A stretch of DNA of 64,000 nt, taken from NCBI RefSeq assembly GCF_025370785.1, contig NZ_JAMXFA010000003.1:186001-250000 (forward strand), read 5' to 3'. This document shows, piece after piece, positions 52,524 through 60,659 of the stretch. Origin of the DNA: Laspinema olomoucense D3b. Lineage in GTDB: Bacteria > Cyanobacteriota > Cyanobacteriia > Cyanobacteriales > Laspinemataceae. Each line of letters begins with the position of its first letter. Position 1 is the stretch's first letter. The translations under genes were made by a program, and so were the position numbers. Under the pieces are notes generated by a model, which did no database searches, was not told where the DNA came from, and saw nothing but the letters and a program-made list of their open reading frames with translations.

Positions 52524-53525
52524 ATGACCCGATTTATCTACGACCAATTCACCAAACAATACATCCAGGAACTCTTAAAGCAATTAGGTCAAACTGAAAC
52601 CAGCAAAACTATGGCTTCAGAACGGCGAGAAATTGACATATTTTTTACACCCAACCCCGAAAACATTGCCGATGCTAGTCACCTAGGCTTACTGGGAAGA
52701 TTGGCGACAACTCCAGCAGTATTTGAACCCTTTAGCAATCCCGTTAAACCCAGAGAAATTCGCAGTTGTCTATTGAAACTATTAGACCTCAACGCAGAAT
52801 TTGAACGCCAAGCCATCCGGGAAAAAAGACGGCTCACTCCCGCCGAATCACCCAGGTTGTGGATGATGACTCCCACCGCATCCGCCGCCATCTTAGCAGA
52901 TTTTGGCGCTACCTTAGACTTGGAAAACTGGATGAGCGGCGTTTACTTTCTCCCCAAGGGACTACAAAGCGCGATTATCGTCCTTCACCAACTACCGCCG
53001 ACCCCCGAAACCCTGTGGTTGCGGATTTTAGGCACCGGCAAAGTCCAAAAACAAGCCCTGCAAGAACTGTATCAACTCCCCGCCGATAATCCCACGCGAG
53101 AAACCACGCTAGAATTACTGTACAACCTGCGTGAACTGTTAGAAGCTCGGCAAAATTTGGCCCCAGAAGAGAGGGAGTTAATTATGGAACTATCACCCCT
53201 GTATTTACAACGGTTACAAACTGTTAAAGAAGAAGGCATCCAACAAGGAGTCCAACAAGGCATTCAGCAAGGAGTCCAGCAAGGCATTCAGCAAGGAGTC
53301 CAGCAAGGAGTCCAGCAAGGCATCCAGCAAGGCATTCAGCAAGGAGTCCAACAAGGACAGCGGCGGCTAGTGGAAAGTATGCTGCAAGTGAAATTTGGTG
53401 CCGTGGATGCGGAATTAGCATCTATTATCGAGGCGTTAATCGAAATTCCCCCATTGGAGCAAGCCCAGGTGATTTTGCAGCTATCCCGCGAGGAACTTTT
53501 AGCTCGGTTTTCCCGTAACTTCTGA
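52524..53525 (+). CDS. Rpn/DUF4351-type protein with (I/V)QQG tandem repeats
   Basis: 333 residues. The N-terminal two thirds fit the cyanobacterial Rpn-like family often misnamed flagellar assembly protein H: RFIYDQFTKQYIQELL, EIDIFFTPNPEN, LLGRLATTP, EIRSCLLKLLDL, PRLWMMTPTASAAIL, GVYFLPKGLQSAIIVLHQLP, PETLWLRILGTGKVQKQA. A nuclease of the PD-(D/E)XK fold is the usual proposal. Residues 238-278 are ten copies of IQQG/VQQG, then a DUF4351-like end (SMLQVKFGAVDAELASIIEAL). Its 3' end has been copied downstream. A tandem-repeat-like tract also precedes it. Confidence 0.75.
   Translation: MTRFIYDQFTKQYIQELLKQLGQTETSKTMASERREIDIFFTPNPENIADASHLGLLGRLATTPAVFEPFSNPVKPREIRSCLLKLLDLNAEFERQAIREKRRLTPAESPRLWMMTPTASAAILADFGATLDLENWMSGVYFLPKGLQSAIIVLHQLPPTPETLWLRILGTGKVQKQALQELYQLPADNPTRETTLELLYNLRELLEARQNLAPEERELIMELSPLYLQRLQTVKEEGIQQGVQQGIQQGVQQGIQQGVQQGVQQGIQQGIQQGVQQGQRRLVESMLQVKFGAVDAELASIIEALIEIPPLEQAQVILQLSREELLARFSRNF
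53238..53357 (+). repeat. Ten 12-bp tandem repeats inside the Rpn-like gene
   Basis: Units of the form (G/A)TCCAACAAGGA or ATTCAGCAAGGC, each coding (I/V)QQG. The shortened copy at 53758 has only four, so the number varies. Confidence 0.9.
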
Positions 53526-53540
53526 ACCTGGGGTGGGGGA

Positions 53541-53660
53541 AAAGAAACCGGGAGGGACAAGAAACCGGGTTTCTAGTAACATCTCTGGTTTTCATCAAAA
53601 ATTTAGGGAAGAAACCCGGTTTCTAACTCTGGGGTAAAGGACAAGAAACCGGGTTTTTAC
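53541..53660. repeat. Interspersed inverted repeats (AGAAACC family), multiple copies
   Basis: Four arms of AAGAAACCGGG or AAGAAACCCGG type within 120 bases after the Rpn-like gene, the densest cluster in the window. Confidence 0.7.
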
Positions 53661-53742
53661 AAATGACCAAGGACAAATGACCAAGGACAAATGACCAAGG
53701 ACAAATGACCAAGGACAAATGACCAAGGACAAATGACCAAGG
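53659..53742. repeat. Six tandem copies of a 14-bp unit
   Basis: ACAAATGACCAAGG repeated six times in perfect register. It lies exactly before the duplicated Rpn fragment. A degenerate copy precedes the intact gene at about 52479-52510. Confidence 0.95.
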
Positions 53743-53744
53743 AC

Positions 53745-54027
53745 AAGGGAGTTAATTATGGAACTATCACCCCTGTATTTACAACGGTTACAAACTGTTA
53801 AAGAAGAAGGCATCCAACAAGGAGTCCAACAAGGACTCCAGCAAGGCATCCAGCAAGGACAGCGGCGGCTGGTGGAAAGCCTGCTGCAAGTGAAGTTTGG
53901 TGCCGTGGATGCGGAATTAGCATCTATTATCGAGGCGTTAATCGAAATTCCCCCATTGGAGCAAGCTCAGTTGATTTTGCAGCGATCGCGCGAGGAACTT
54001 TTAGCTCAGTTTTCCCGTGACTTCTGA
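53745..54027 (+). pseudogene. Duplicated 3' fragment of the Rpn-like gene
   Basis: From GGGAGTTAATTATGG onward the sequence repeats 53169-53525 almost base for base, but with only four QQG units and a few changes. The frame from the ATG at 53758 encodes 89 residues: MELSPLYLQRLQTVKEEG then QRRLVESLLQVKFGAVDAE. The nuclease-like part is lacking. It may be a dead fragment or encode a free DUF4351 domain. Confidence 0.75.
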
Positions 54028-54067
54028 ATCTGGGATTAAAATAATTTATCTTTTTTGAGGTGATATA

Positions 54068-54313
54068 ATGAGCCTAGTGATTTCCGAAGATATTGTTAAA
54101 GCTCGTGGACTTTTTGAACAAGAGTTAATTATCGAGTTGGTATTATTGCTGTTTCAGCAGGAAAAAATTAGCTTGGGTAAAGCAGCAGAGTTACTGAATA
54201 TCTCTCAGGTTAGATTCCAACAAATTCTATCAGAGAGGGGCATTAATATTCATTACGATCTGGAGGAATTGCAGGAGGATATACAGCATTTCACGGCTAA
54301 GGGATGGCTATGA
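54068..54313 (+). CDS. UPF0175-family antitoxin
   Basis: 81 residues with a ribosome site GAGGTGA before the ATG. The middle contains the helix-turn-helix-like block ISLGKAAELLNISQVRFQQIL, typical of UPF0175 proteins, which are usually partnered with a DUF3368 PIN-type protein. The stop overlaps the next start (ATGA). Here the partner is broken by frameshifts, so the antitoxin survives alone. Confidence 0.8.
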   Translation: MSLVISEDIVKARGLFEQELIIELVLLLFQQEKISLGKAAELLNISQVRFQQILSERGINIHYDLEELQEDIQHFTAKGWL

Positions 54314-54797
54314 TTGTTGTGAGTGATACTTCTCCTTTAAGTGGGTTGGCTCGCCGGTTATCTGGGGTTATTAGAACAACTCTACGGACGGGTATTGATT
54401 CCTTCGGGGGTTTGGCATGAATTACAGCGAGGAGGAGAAGATGACCCGCGCATCACAGATGTGTTGGGTCTTGATTGGATTGAGGTTTGCCAACCCACTA
54501 ATCAACAACTGGTAAATGTTTTACAAACTGAACGTCATCTAGTCGAGGAGAATCAGAGGCATCGCTTTGGCATTGGAAGTGAATGCAGAAGAATTATTGA
54601 TTGATGAACGGTTAAGACGAAGGGAAGCAATCAACTTGGGGTTGTCGATTACGGGATTATTGGGGATTTTGCTAGTGGCAAAGCGTCGGGGTTTGATTAC
54701 TCAGATTAGACCGATTATGGATAGTTTAATCTGGGAGGCTAATTTTCGGATTGGGCCAAATTTATATAGAGAGGTTTTAGCGGCTGCTGGGGAATGA
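54310..54797 (+). pseudogene. Frameshifted DUF3368 (PIN-type) toxin
   Basis: The start MIVVSDTSPLSGLA is the DUF3368/PIN opening with the first acidic residue. The frame then moves near 54340 to GYLGLLEQLYGRVLIPSGVWHEL. Around 54545-54560 two further small shifts are needed to join TERHL, RGESEA and IALALEVNAEELLIDERL. The last part, ITGLLGILLVAKRRGLI then LYREVLAAAG, is the family C-terminus. Three single-base-type lesions imply an inactive gene. Confidence 0.8.
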
Positions 54798-54831
54798 TAA
54801 AGTGATAAAATTCTGCGTTTGGGGTGGGGAA

Positions 54832-54899
54832 AAAGAAACCGGGTTTCTAGCAGCATCTCTGTTTCTTCACAAAGATTTAAGAAAGAAATCGGGTTTCTC
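54832..54899. repeat. Interspersed inverted repeat (AGAAACC family)
   Basis: Arms AAAGAAACCGGGTTTCT and GAAAGAAATCGGGTTTCT about 35 bases apart. Confidence 0.65.
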
Positions 54900-54952
54900 G
54901 GTCGCGGGGATGGGGTAAAATCGGGATGGTATCCCCTACCCTGTGTGTGGCT

Positions 54953-55135
54953 ATGGATGAACAACGAGCGCAGGCTTATCTCTCCCTGATTCAAGAACTC
55001 CTAGACTGTCTGAGCAAGGAAAACCCTGAGCCAGTTTTATTGGGTCAGATTTTGAAACGCTTATCCAGTCTAGGCTTTATCCATCAACATTCAGAAGAGG
55101 CCAGTGGCCCTCTTTTTAGCGAAGGTATTGTGTAA
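54953..55135 (+). pseudogene. Probable N-terminal remnant of a CHAT/TPR protein
   Basis: From the ATG at 54953: MDEQRAQAYLSLIQELLDCL. This closely resembles the start of large cyanobacterial TPR-CHAT proteins. After about 25 residues the sequence leaves the family pattern and stops at 60 residues. The C-terminal half of a CHAT protein occurs on the same strand at 58562. The frame itself is open, so a small product is possible. Confidence 0.45.
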
Positions 55136-55197
55136 ATTACTTGGTAGATCGATTTTTTGTTAAAACTTAGGTTGCCACCACTCTCAAAAGTTAGTCT

Positions 55198-56520
55198 ATG
55201 TTCTCAAATAGCTCAGATAAATTAAATTCATCAACTAATCCTTTTCGGATTAACTACAGTTTCGTTCATCCTTATGTAGCAATGGACAGCGATCCCCTAG
55301 TTCAATTTGCTGTCACCTTCAGCAATCGTGACGATGTGGATTTATCTCAAATTGATGTTTCCACTCATATTTGCTTGGTATTAGATATCAGTGGTAGTAT
55401 GAACACTTCTGATAAATATCCACTTCTTTTAGATGCAATACCCTGTATTGTTGATGCCCTCTCAGATAATGATTGGCTTTCTATTATTCTTTTTTCAACT
55501 CGGGGAGAATTAATTTGGTCTAACGATATTGGCAGTAGTCGTGAACGCACAGAAGAAATCATTCAAAGAATTCACCAATCAGGTGTCAAGTTTGAGCAAA
55601 CATATTTATCTAGTGGCTTACGTTTAGCTATTCAGGAAATTCAATATTTATCCCACTATCGTGCAGATGTAGTGAATAGACTATATATTTTGACGGATGG
55701 TCAGTTACATGATGCTGAAGTTTGCTATGAGTTTAACTCACAATTGCTGAATCTTGATTTAGAAATTAACTCTTATGGATTTGGTCAAGATTTTGCAGAA
55801 GAAACAATGCGTCAAATCATGAACGGTTGTCGAGGAGGTCGAGTTAAATGTATTTATAATCAGCAGGAAATATCTAAAGAATTTGCTTACATTGGTAAAG
55901 TAGCAGGAAATTTAATCGCAACTGATGCTGAGGTGGAATTAATATTATCTCCAAATGTGATACCGGGCGATGCATTTCGCTTTGAACCGGGAACAAAATG
56001 GTTTAGGTCAATAGAGGGAAGAACTCGACTTTTTTCTACTGCAATCGGTGGGCTAGAAAAAGGGCGTGTCTATAAATATTGCTTTGAAGCCAGACTTCAA
56101 CCATCCCGAAAAGATCGTCAACAAATTGCCACGGCAATATTACGCTTTAATTTTCAAGGAAAACAAGAAATCGTGACTCAGGAAATTTTTGTTAATCGCA
56201 GTCAGGATCAATTTCGTCATAGAATGACAGATGATGAAATTGCGGATTGGTTTTCTTTGTTAGATGGACTCCGCACTAACGATCCTCAAGCTCAAATGGA
56301 AAGTTTAAAAGCCCGATTAAAAATATTACGTCAAGAAGGTGCAGACACTGCACAAATTGAACTGATTGAACAAGTGATTGATAAATTAGTTAAAGAAGGA
56401 ACATTAGAGGGATTGTCAGAAGTTGAACAACGTCGATTACGTGCAGACGATATAACTGCCATCAGTATCAATAAAGGGGGATACTCCGAACAAACTACGA
56501 GTTTTCCGGATCCTAGCTAA
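55198..56520 (+). CDS. von Willebrand factor A (VWA) domain protein
   Basis: 440 residues, soluble. The VWA domain has a full MIDAS motif DISGS (Asp63, Ser65, Ser67), a Thr in EQTYLSSGL and the Asp in YILTDGQ. A beta-rich domain follows (residues 245-335), then a helical C-terminus (QMESLKARLKILRQEG). VWA proteins bind a partner through metal. The gene is convergent with an atypical membrane kinase whose stop is 27 bases away. VWA-kinase pairs are known in bacterial stress and conflict modules such as the TerY-associated triads, but no PP2C phosphatase is seen here. Confidence 0.88.
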   Translation: MFSNSSDKLNSSTNPFRINYSFVHPYVAMDSDPLVQFAVTFSNRDDVDLSQIDVSTHICLVLDISGSMNTSDKYPLLLDAIPCIVDALSDNDWLSIILFSTRGELIWSNDIGSSRERTEEIIQRIHQSGVKFEQTYLSSGLRLAIQEIQYLSHYRADVVNRLYILTDGQLHDAEVCYEFNSQLLNLDLEINSYGFGQDFAEETMRQIMNGCRGGRVKCIYNQQEISKEFAYIGKVAGNLIATDAEVELILSPNVIPGDAFRFEPGTKWFRSIEGRTRLFSTAIGGLEKGRVYKYCFEARLQPSRKDRQQIATAILRFNFQGKQEIVTQEIFVNRSQDQFRHRMTDDEIADWFSLLDGLRTNDPQAQMESLKARLKILRQEGADTAQIELIEQVIDKLVKEGTLEGLSEVEQRRLRADDITAISINKGGYSEQTTSFPDPS

Positions 56521-56547
56521 TGGATGGTTTAGATATATATTTAGTTT

Positions 56548-58503
56548 TCAACTAAAGAACGACTTTAGGGTTTTTCTTAAAACATTAAAATCACTATATC
56601 GGTTCTCAATAAGAGAACAAATTGTTATTCTTATTTCAGTAGAGTATTGTTGAAGAACTGGTTCAAAAAGATTTGGATGTTCACCGGGATACGGTTGTTT
56701 ATTCGTTAAAATTTCCCATAACATTTTGCCTAAAGCATACATCACATATTGAGAGTTAGGGTACATCCTTTGCCCCCGATCATAAGCATTGAAATACTCT
56801 ACTGGAATATAACTTTCAGTAAACGGTGGTGTAATATGGGAATCTGAATGAAGAGGAATTAATGAGCCAGCATCTAAAATTCTAATCAGACTAAAATTAG
56901 AAGCCAAAATAAAATTCAAAGGATTAATATCCGAATAGAGATAACCTGCCTCAGAAAGGGTAATACAAAAATCTGTTATTTCTGATAGGGTTTTCCATAC
57001 TATTTTCTCAAGTGTTCTATAATCTATTGAGGACTGATTATGAATATAGCGACCAAATTGTAATAGATTTACTCCAGAAATAAACTCCATCACTAAAAAT
57101 GGTTCTCCGTTGACCGTTGCATGATCTCTATAATCTGCATGAAGGGGATTAGAAGTATAAATTAAATCAGTAAAATTCGGCAACCCCATATAATTAAGTT
57201 TTTTGAGCAACTCGGCTTCTTGGATTAAATAACTGCGAGATTTATTGATTTTATCTATACTAATGTACGCCGGACGATGATAATCAAGATAAGGAATTTT
57301 AACAATTACTAAATCTCCATTGTTTTTTTCTGCCAAGTAAACAATACTCTGACCTCCTACAGCGTATAGCCAGCGTAATGTGTATTTTTCAGAAATTGAC
57401 AATCCTTTAAGTTCTAACAGCCGTTCAAATAATCCGGGTAAATTCCTGGCGATGAGGATATCTGCAATATTTTTCTCCTGCAAAAAATATTCTGAATTTT
57501 CTTGTAAAAAACTGGAATCATTATATTTTAAGGTTGGATTTATTTGCCGTAGATTATTATTAATATTTTTTTGATGCAAAGAATCGGATATTTGGGTTAT
57601 AATCATATAAATTTTATCTATTTTTTGTTCTGTACTTTGAAAACCCGACTGAATTTCGCATATTATTTCCTGCTTTGCCGATTCTAAAGCCAGGTTAAAA
57701 CCAGATTCAATTTGTGCCATAACTTGACAAAAAATATTTTTTTGTTCTGAGTGCAAATCCTGGTTCGCTTGTTCTAAATATTTTTTTATTTGCTCTATTT
57801 GTTCTGAGGGAAAATTACCTCTTTCTGCTGATAAGGCAGCAATTTCTCCCATCAAACTCAACGACATTGCCGCGTAAGCTTTTCCTCCCCTAGCCGCATC
57901 CACTTTTAAAATTTCCCGGAACCCTTGGGGAAAAGTGTGATGAAGTTGAAAAGCCAGTTTTAATATCCAATCATCTGTAAGATGGGTTTTAGCTAGATTA
58001 TCTAAAATCCTAACTATTTCTTCCCAAATATCTTCTGTTAGTGCTGTGGCCTTGGCAAATTCTGACGCTTTCGCTGACATCAAACGTACCAAGTCATTAT
58101 CTGTAATATGTAAAAATACATTTGAATTATTCGGTTTTACTGAAATTTTTGACCACTCTTTTTCAGTAACTTCTGCTAATTTTTTTAGGCTTTTATGAGT
58201 TATTTTGTCAATTCCATTCAATTCGGCGAGATTGCGAATTACTAGGGAGATTGCTTCTCCCGTAGCTTTGGCTAAGTCATGATTGCTTGTATCCTTTGTT
58301 TCGAGGCGTTTAGCTAATTCTCCCATATCATTAGCGACTAAACCGCCAAAGACACTAGAAACCATATTTGCCAAGGTTGAAATAATAGCAGGCGAAGTAG
58401 TTCCTCCGAAGAGAGTCGAGAGTGTTGGGCATAGGGTTGCGCCCAGCAAAACTGCACTAAATAAAGCAAGGCGCTTTTGAGTCTGTCCAGGAATAATAGC
58501 CAT
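56548..58503 (-). CDS. Membrane-anchored atypical protein kinase with helical N-terminal region
   Basis: 651 residues. The first 65 include hydrophobic helices (LALFSAVLLGATLCP, ISTLANMVSSVFGGLVA). Residues 65-300 are helical and resemble the N-terminal regions of cyanobacterial STAND/NACHT-type signalling proteins (LAKRLETKDTSNHDLAKATG, FREILKVDAARGGKAYA). From 374 there is a kinase fold with Lys402 (VIVKIPY), Glu429 (LIQEAELLKKL), Asp525 and Asn530 in YSDINPLN, and Asp544 in DAG. The HRD His/Arg and the Phe of DFG are changed, but all metal and catalytic acids remain, so it may be active. Its usual partner is inferred to be the VWA gene. Confidence 0.8.
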   Translation of the reverse strand: MAIIPGQTQKRLALFSAVLLGATLCPTLSTLFGGTTSPAIISTLANMVSSVFGGLVANDMGELAKRLETKDTSNHDLAKATGEAISLVIRNLAELNGIDKITHKSLKKLAEVTEKEWSKISVKPNNSNVFLHITDNDLVRLMSAKASEFAKATALTEDIWEEIVRILDNLAKTHLTDDWILKLAFQLHHTFPQGFREILKVDAARGGKAYAAMSLSLMGEIAALSAERGNFPSEQIEQIKKYLEQANQDLHSEQKNIFCQVMAQIESGFNLALESAKQEIICEIQSGFQSTEQKIDKIYMIITQISDSLHQKNINNNLRQINPTLKYNDSSFLQENSEYFLQEKNIADILIARNLPGLFERLLELKGLSISEKYTLRWLYAVGGQSIVYLAEKNNGDLVIVKIPYLDYHRPAYISIDKINKSRSYLIQEAELLKKLNYMGLPNFTDLIYTSNPLHADYRDHATVNGEPFLVMEFISGVNLLQFGRYIHNQSSIDYRTLEKIVWKTLSEITDFCITLSEAGYLYSDINPLNFILASNFSLIRILDAGSLIPLHSDSHITPPFTESYIPVEYFNAYDRGQRMYPNSQYVMYALGKMLWEILTNKQPYPGEHPNLFEPVLQQYSTEIRITICSLIENRYSDFNVLRKTLKSFFS

Positions 58504-58561
58504 TTGGGTTTGGTTGAGTTGACTTTGGAATCAATTATAATGCCACGACGCATGACATGGT

Positions 58562-59324
58562 TCTCTCGAAACCGTCAATCTCGCCCAACTTTCCCAACTC
58601 TTCCACAACCAACTAACCGCCACTAACCTCCCCCCAACTCTGCAAGTCCTGACCATCGACCCCCTTCTTCGCGATTCAAAACCCGACGGAAGACTTGGAC
58701 TATGCCGAGTGGGGGGTGGAACTGTTGCGTCGCCAATTCAGCCCCCATCAAGTCTTGCGTCGCCACCAAGCTACCCTGGATAATTTAACCGAACCCCACA
58801 CCCAAACCTTGCTTGAGCAGAGTCAAGCGGTCCACTTTGGCTGTCACGGTGAATTTGACCAGCGCAACCCCCTCAACGCCTATCTGAGACTGGCGAATGA
58901 GGGAAATCTGACGTTTCGGGATATTTTCAACGGTCTTAATATTCCCCTCTGTCGCCTGCTGGTGCTGTCGGCTTGCAAAACTGGCTTGGTGGAAACTTCC
59001 CGTACAGATGACTATGGGGGATTATCCAGCGCCTTTTTCTACGCCGGAACGCGAACGGTGGAAATTGACCAGGCGGAACGCGATCGCATTCTGGAAAACC
59101 GAATCCAAATCGCTGGGTGGGGGATTGCGGTGGGGGCGATCGTTGCCTCTACCTCAGCGTTAATCTTTCAGCAAGAACCGATGACTTTTCCCTGGCAAGC
59201 ATCCCACGGCGATCGCCCCCATCCGTTTATTTGGGCCTTGCTGCTGAGTTTCGCTTTTGCTGGTTTAGCGTCACTCGTGGCGATCGCCTTGATTAAGTTC
59301 AAGAAAAAGCGGCGATCGCCTTAA
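58562..59324 (+). pseudogene. Frameshifted CHAT-domain remnant fused to a membrane tail
   Basis: Two frames are needed: ETVNLAQLSQLFHNQLTATN up to about 58660, then FFAIQNPTEDLDYAEWGVELL onward. The second frame holds the CHAT-core His in VHFGCHGEFDQRNPL and the Cys in LLVLSACKTGLVE, the caspase-like dyad. After FFYAGTRTVE the CHAT homology ends and two membrane helices follow (IAGWGIAVGAIVASTSALIF, FIWALLLSFAFAGLASLVAI). It appears to be the C-terminal part of a broken CHAT gene joined to another gene's end. Confidence 0.7.
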
Positions 59325-59327
59325 GGC

Positions 59328-59390
59328 AAGAAACCCGGTTTCTGGCAAAATCTGTGTTTCTGTAGAAAAATTTGGCACAGCAATCCGGTT
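59328..59390. repeat. Interspersed inverted repeat (AGAAACC family)
   Basis: Arms AAGAAACCCGGTTTCTGG and a decayed CAATCCGGTT, right behind the CHAT remnant. Confidence 0.6.
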
Positions 59391-59567
59391 AGTGAGAACC
59401 CGTTGTCCCTATTTTCTGAACAATAGGCAATGAGGCGAAATAACTTGGGTTCTGCCTCCGGTTACCCCATCAGGGGAGATTAAGTTCAAGCTGCCTCCAG
59501 AATTTTCTCACAATTTTGCGGGTAAATTGCCCTTTGTGCTATACTGCTGGAGGGGTGGAGGCAGCGG

Positions 59568-59774
59568 TTAAGCCGGATTGAGTTTTTGACTGAGGAAGGG
59601 AATTGCCAATAGCGCAAGCTTCACCATCCACGGCGCAAATATCACGCTTAAAATCACACAAAAGGCAGCAAGAACCGTCGCCGCGACTTTGACGATTTCT
59701 TCGGTGGTATTGACACTCAGACAAAACGCTAAGGAAGCGACTGTCAAGGATATTAATGAAGGCACAAGCATCAT
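59568..59774 (-). CDS. Small membrane protein, unknown function
   Basis: 68 residues with two clear membrane helices: LISLTVASLAFCLSV and VAATVLAAFCVILSVIFAPW, then a third hydrophobic stretch (VKLALLAIPFL). The ATG at 59774 or the next at 59771 is the start. It is compact and hydrophobic, typical of small cyanobacterial membrane proteins of unknown role. It sits alone on the minus strand. Confidence 0.6.
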   Translation of the reverse strand: MMLVPSLISLTVASLAFCLSVNTTEEIVKVAATVLAAFCVILSVIFAPWMVKLALLAIPFLSQKLNPA

Positions 59775-59971
59775 TATATTTACCTCTATACTTTATCGAC
59801 AGATGCAATGCGTTCCTTCGGCTAGGAGACCTACTTCCGTTTTTCCTTGTAGAGCGATCGCGCTACGGGGAAAAATGAACGATGAGATTTAGTTAATAAG
59901 TTTTACAACTTTTTTGTAAGTCTTGTCAAGCCTTGACGGAAACGAGTTACACAGGCCCCGGATTGTCCAAT

Positions 59972-60196
59972 TTATTGGGGTTCGGGAATGGTTTGAGGAA
60001 TGGGCGTAGGAACGGTTTGCGGAATGGGTGCCGGTACTGTTTCGGGTACAGGTGCCGGAACAGTTTGCGGAATGGGTGCAGGGACTGGTTCCGGTGTCGG
60101 GGTTTCGGGATTCGGGGGGGGTTCCGGCATGGGTAAAGGATTAGGATCCGGAATTTGAATCCCTTGAGGGTTGAGAGTAACGGTAAGATAGCTCAT
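59972..60196 (-). CDS. Small proline-rich repeat protein
   Basis: 74 residues. After a hydrophobic start (MSYLTVTLNPQGIQIPDPNP) the rest is almost wholly Pro, Glu, Thr, Ala and Val in a repeated VPAPIPQT pattern of eight residues. The opposite-strand frame is a shadow with a Gly/Arg-rich product. The protein is probably an extended rod. No partner is seen and it is uncertain whether it is expressed. Confidence 0.45.
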   Translation of the reverse strand: MSYLTVTLNPQGIQIPDPNPLPMPEPPPNPETPTPEPVPAPIPQTVPAPVPETVPAPIPQTVPTPIPQTIPEPQ

Positions 60197-60659
60197 GATT
60201 GTTTTGAATTAAGAAGGGGATTCTAAGGAAGGAGGCGATCGCACTTCTCTAGTTGCAGAATTTTTCTACAAAACTTTCACAGAGAGGGCAATCCCTGATA
60301 TAATTTTTTAGTAAAAGACCTATACTATATCGGGCAAATCCGGTCAATAGTTAGATCTACTTCACTTGACTTCAGATTAGCAACAATCGTCGCCCAAGGG
60401 CATCTGTCAAAAGCAGCATTTTTCCCGGGGTTGAATAATCTATCCCTTCCTTTCCCCTTCCTTTTGGGCGATCGAGAGAGCTTCCCCTGACAGGGGATGG
60501 TTGATAGAGGATAGGTTAGAAACCGGGTTTTTTCACCCCCTTTCTGGCAAGAAAGCACCCAATCTGGGCCAAAAACCCGGTTTCTTGTCCCCGGGGGTTA
60601 ACAGGGTACTAATGAGCTAAAGCGTAGGTACAGTAGAGATAAAAAAAGGAGTAAAATTT
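60197..60659. other. Intergenic region with inverted repeat
   Basis: About 460 bases. It contains the AGAAACC-family repeat at 60518-60588 (arms TTAGAAACCGGGTTTT and AAAACCCGGTTTCTTG), two GATCG-containing stretches and the promoter region of the Uma2 gene. The minus-strand frame at 60325-60558 crosses the repeat and looks non-coding. Confidence 0.5.

Noticed and set aside
53224-53421. Hydrophobic Leu/Ala/Gly-rich minus-strand frame
   Set aside because: It is the reverse reading of the QQG tandem repeat.
53659-53742. CRISPR array
   Set aside because: The 14-bp units are directly adjacent with no spacers, so it is a simple tandem repeat.
59933-60136. Gly/Arg-rich plus-strand frame
   Set aside because: It is the mirror of the Pro-rich repeat frame on the minus strand.
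60325-60558. 77-codon minus-strand frame
   Set aside because: It runs through an interspersed inverted repeat and has no family character.
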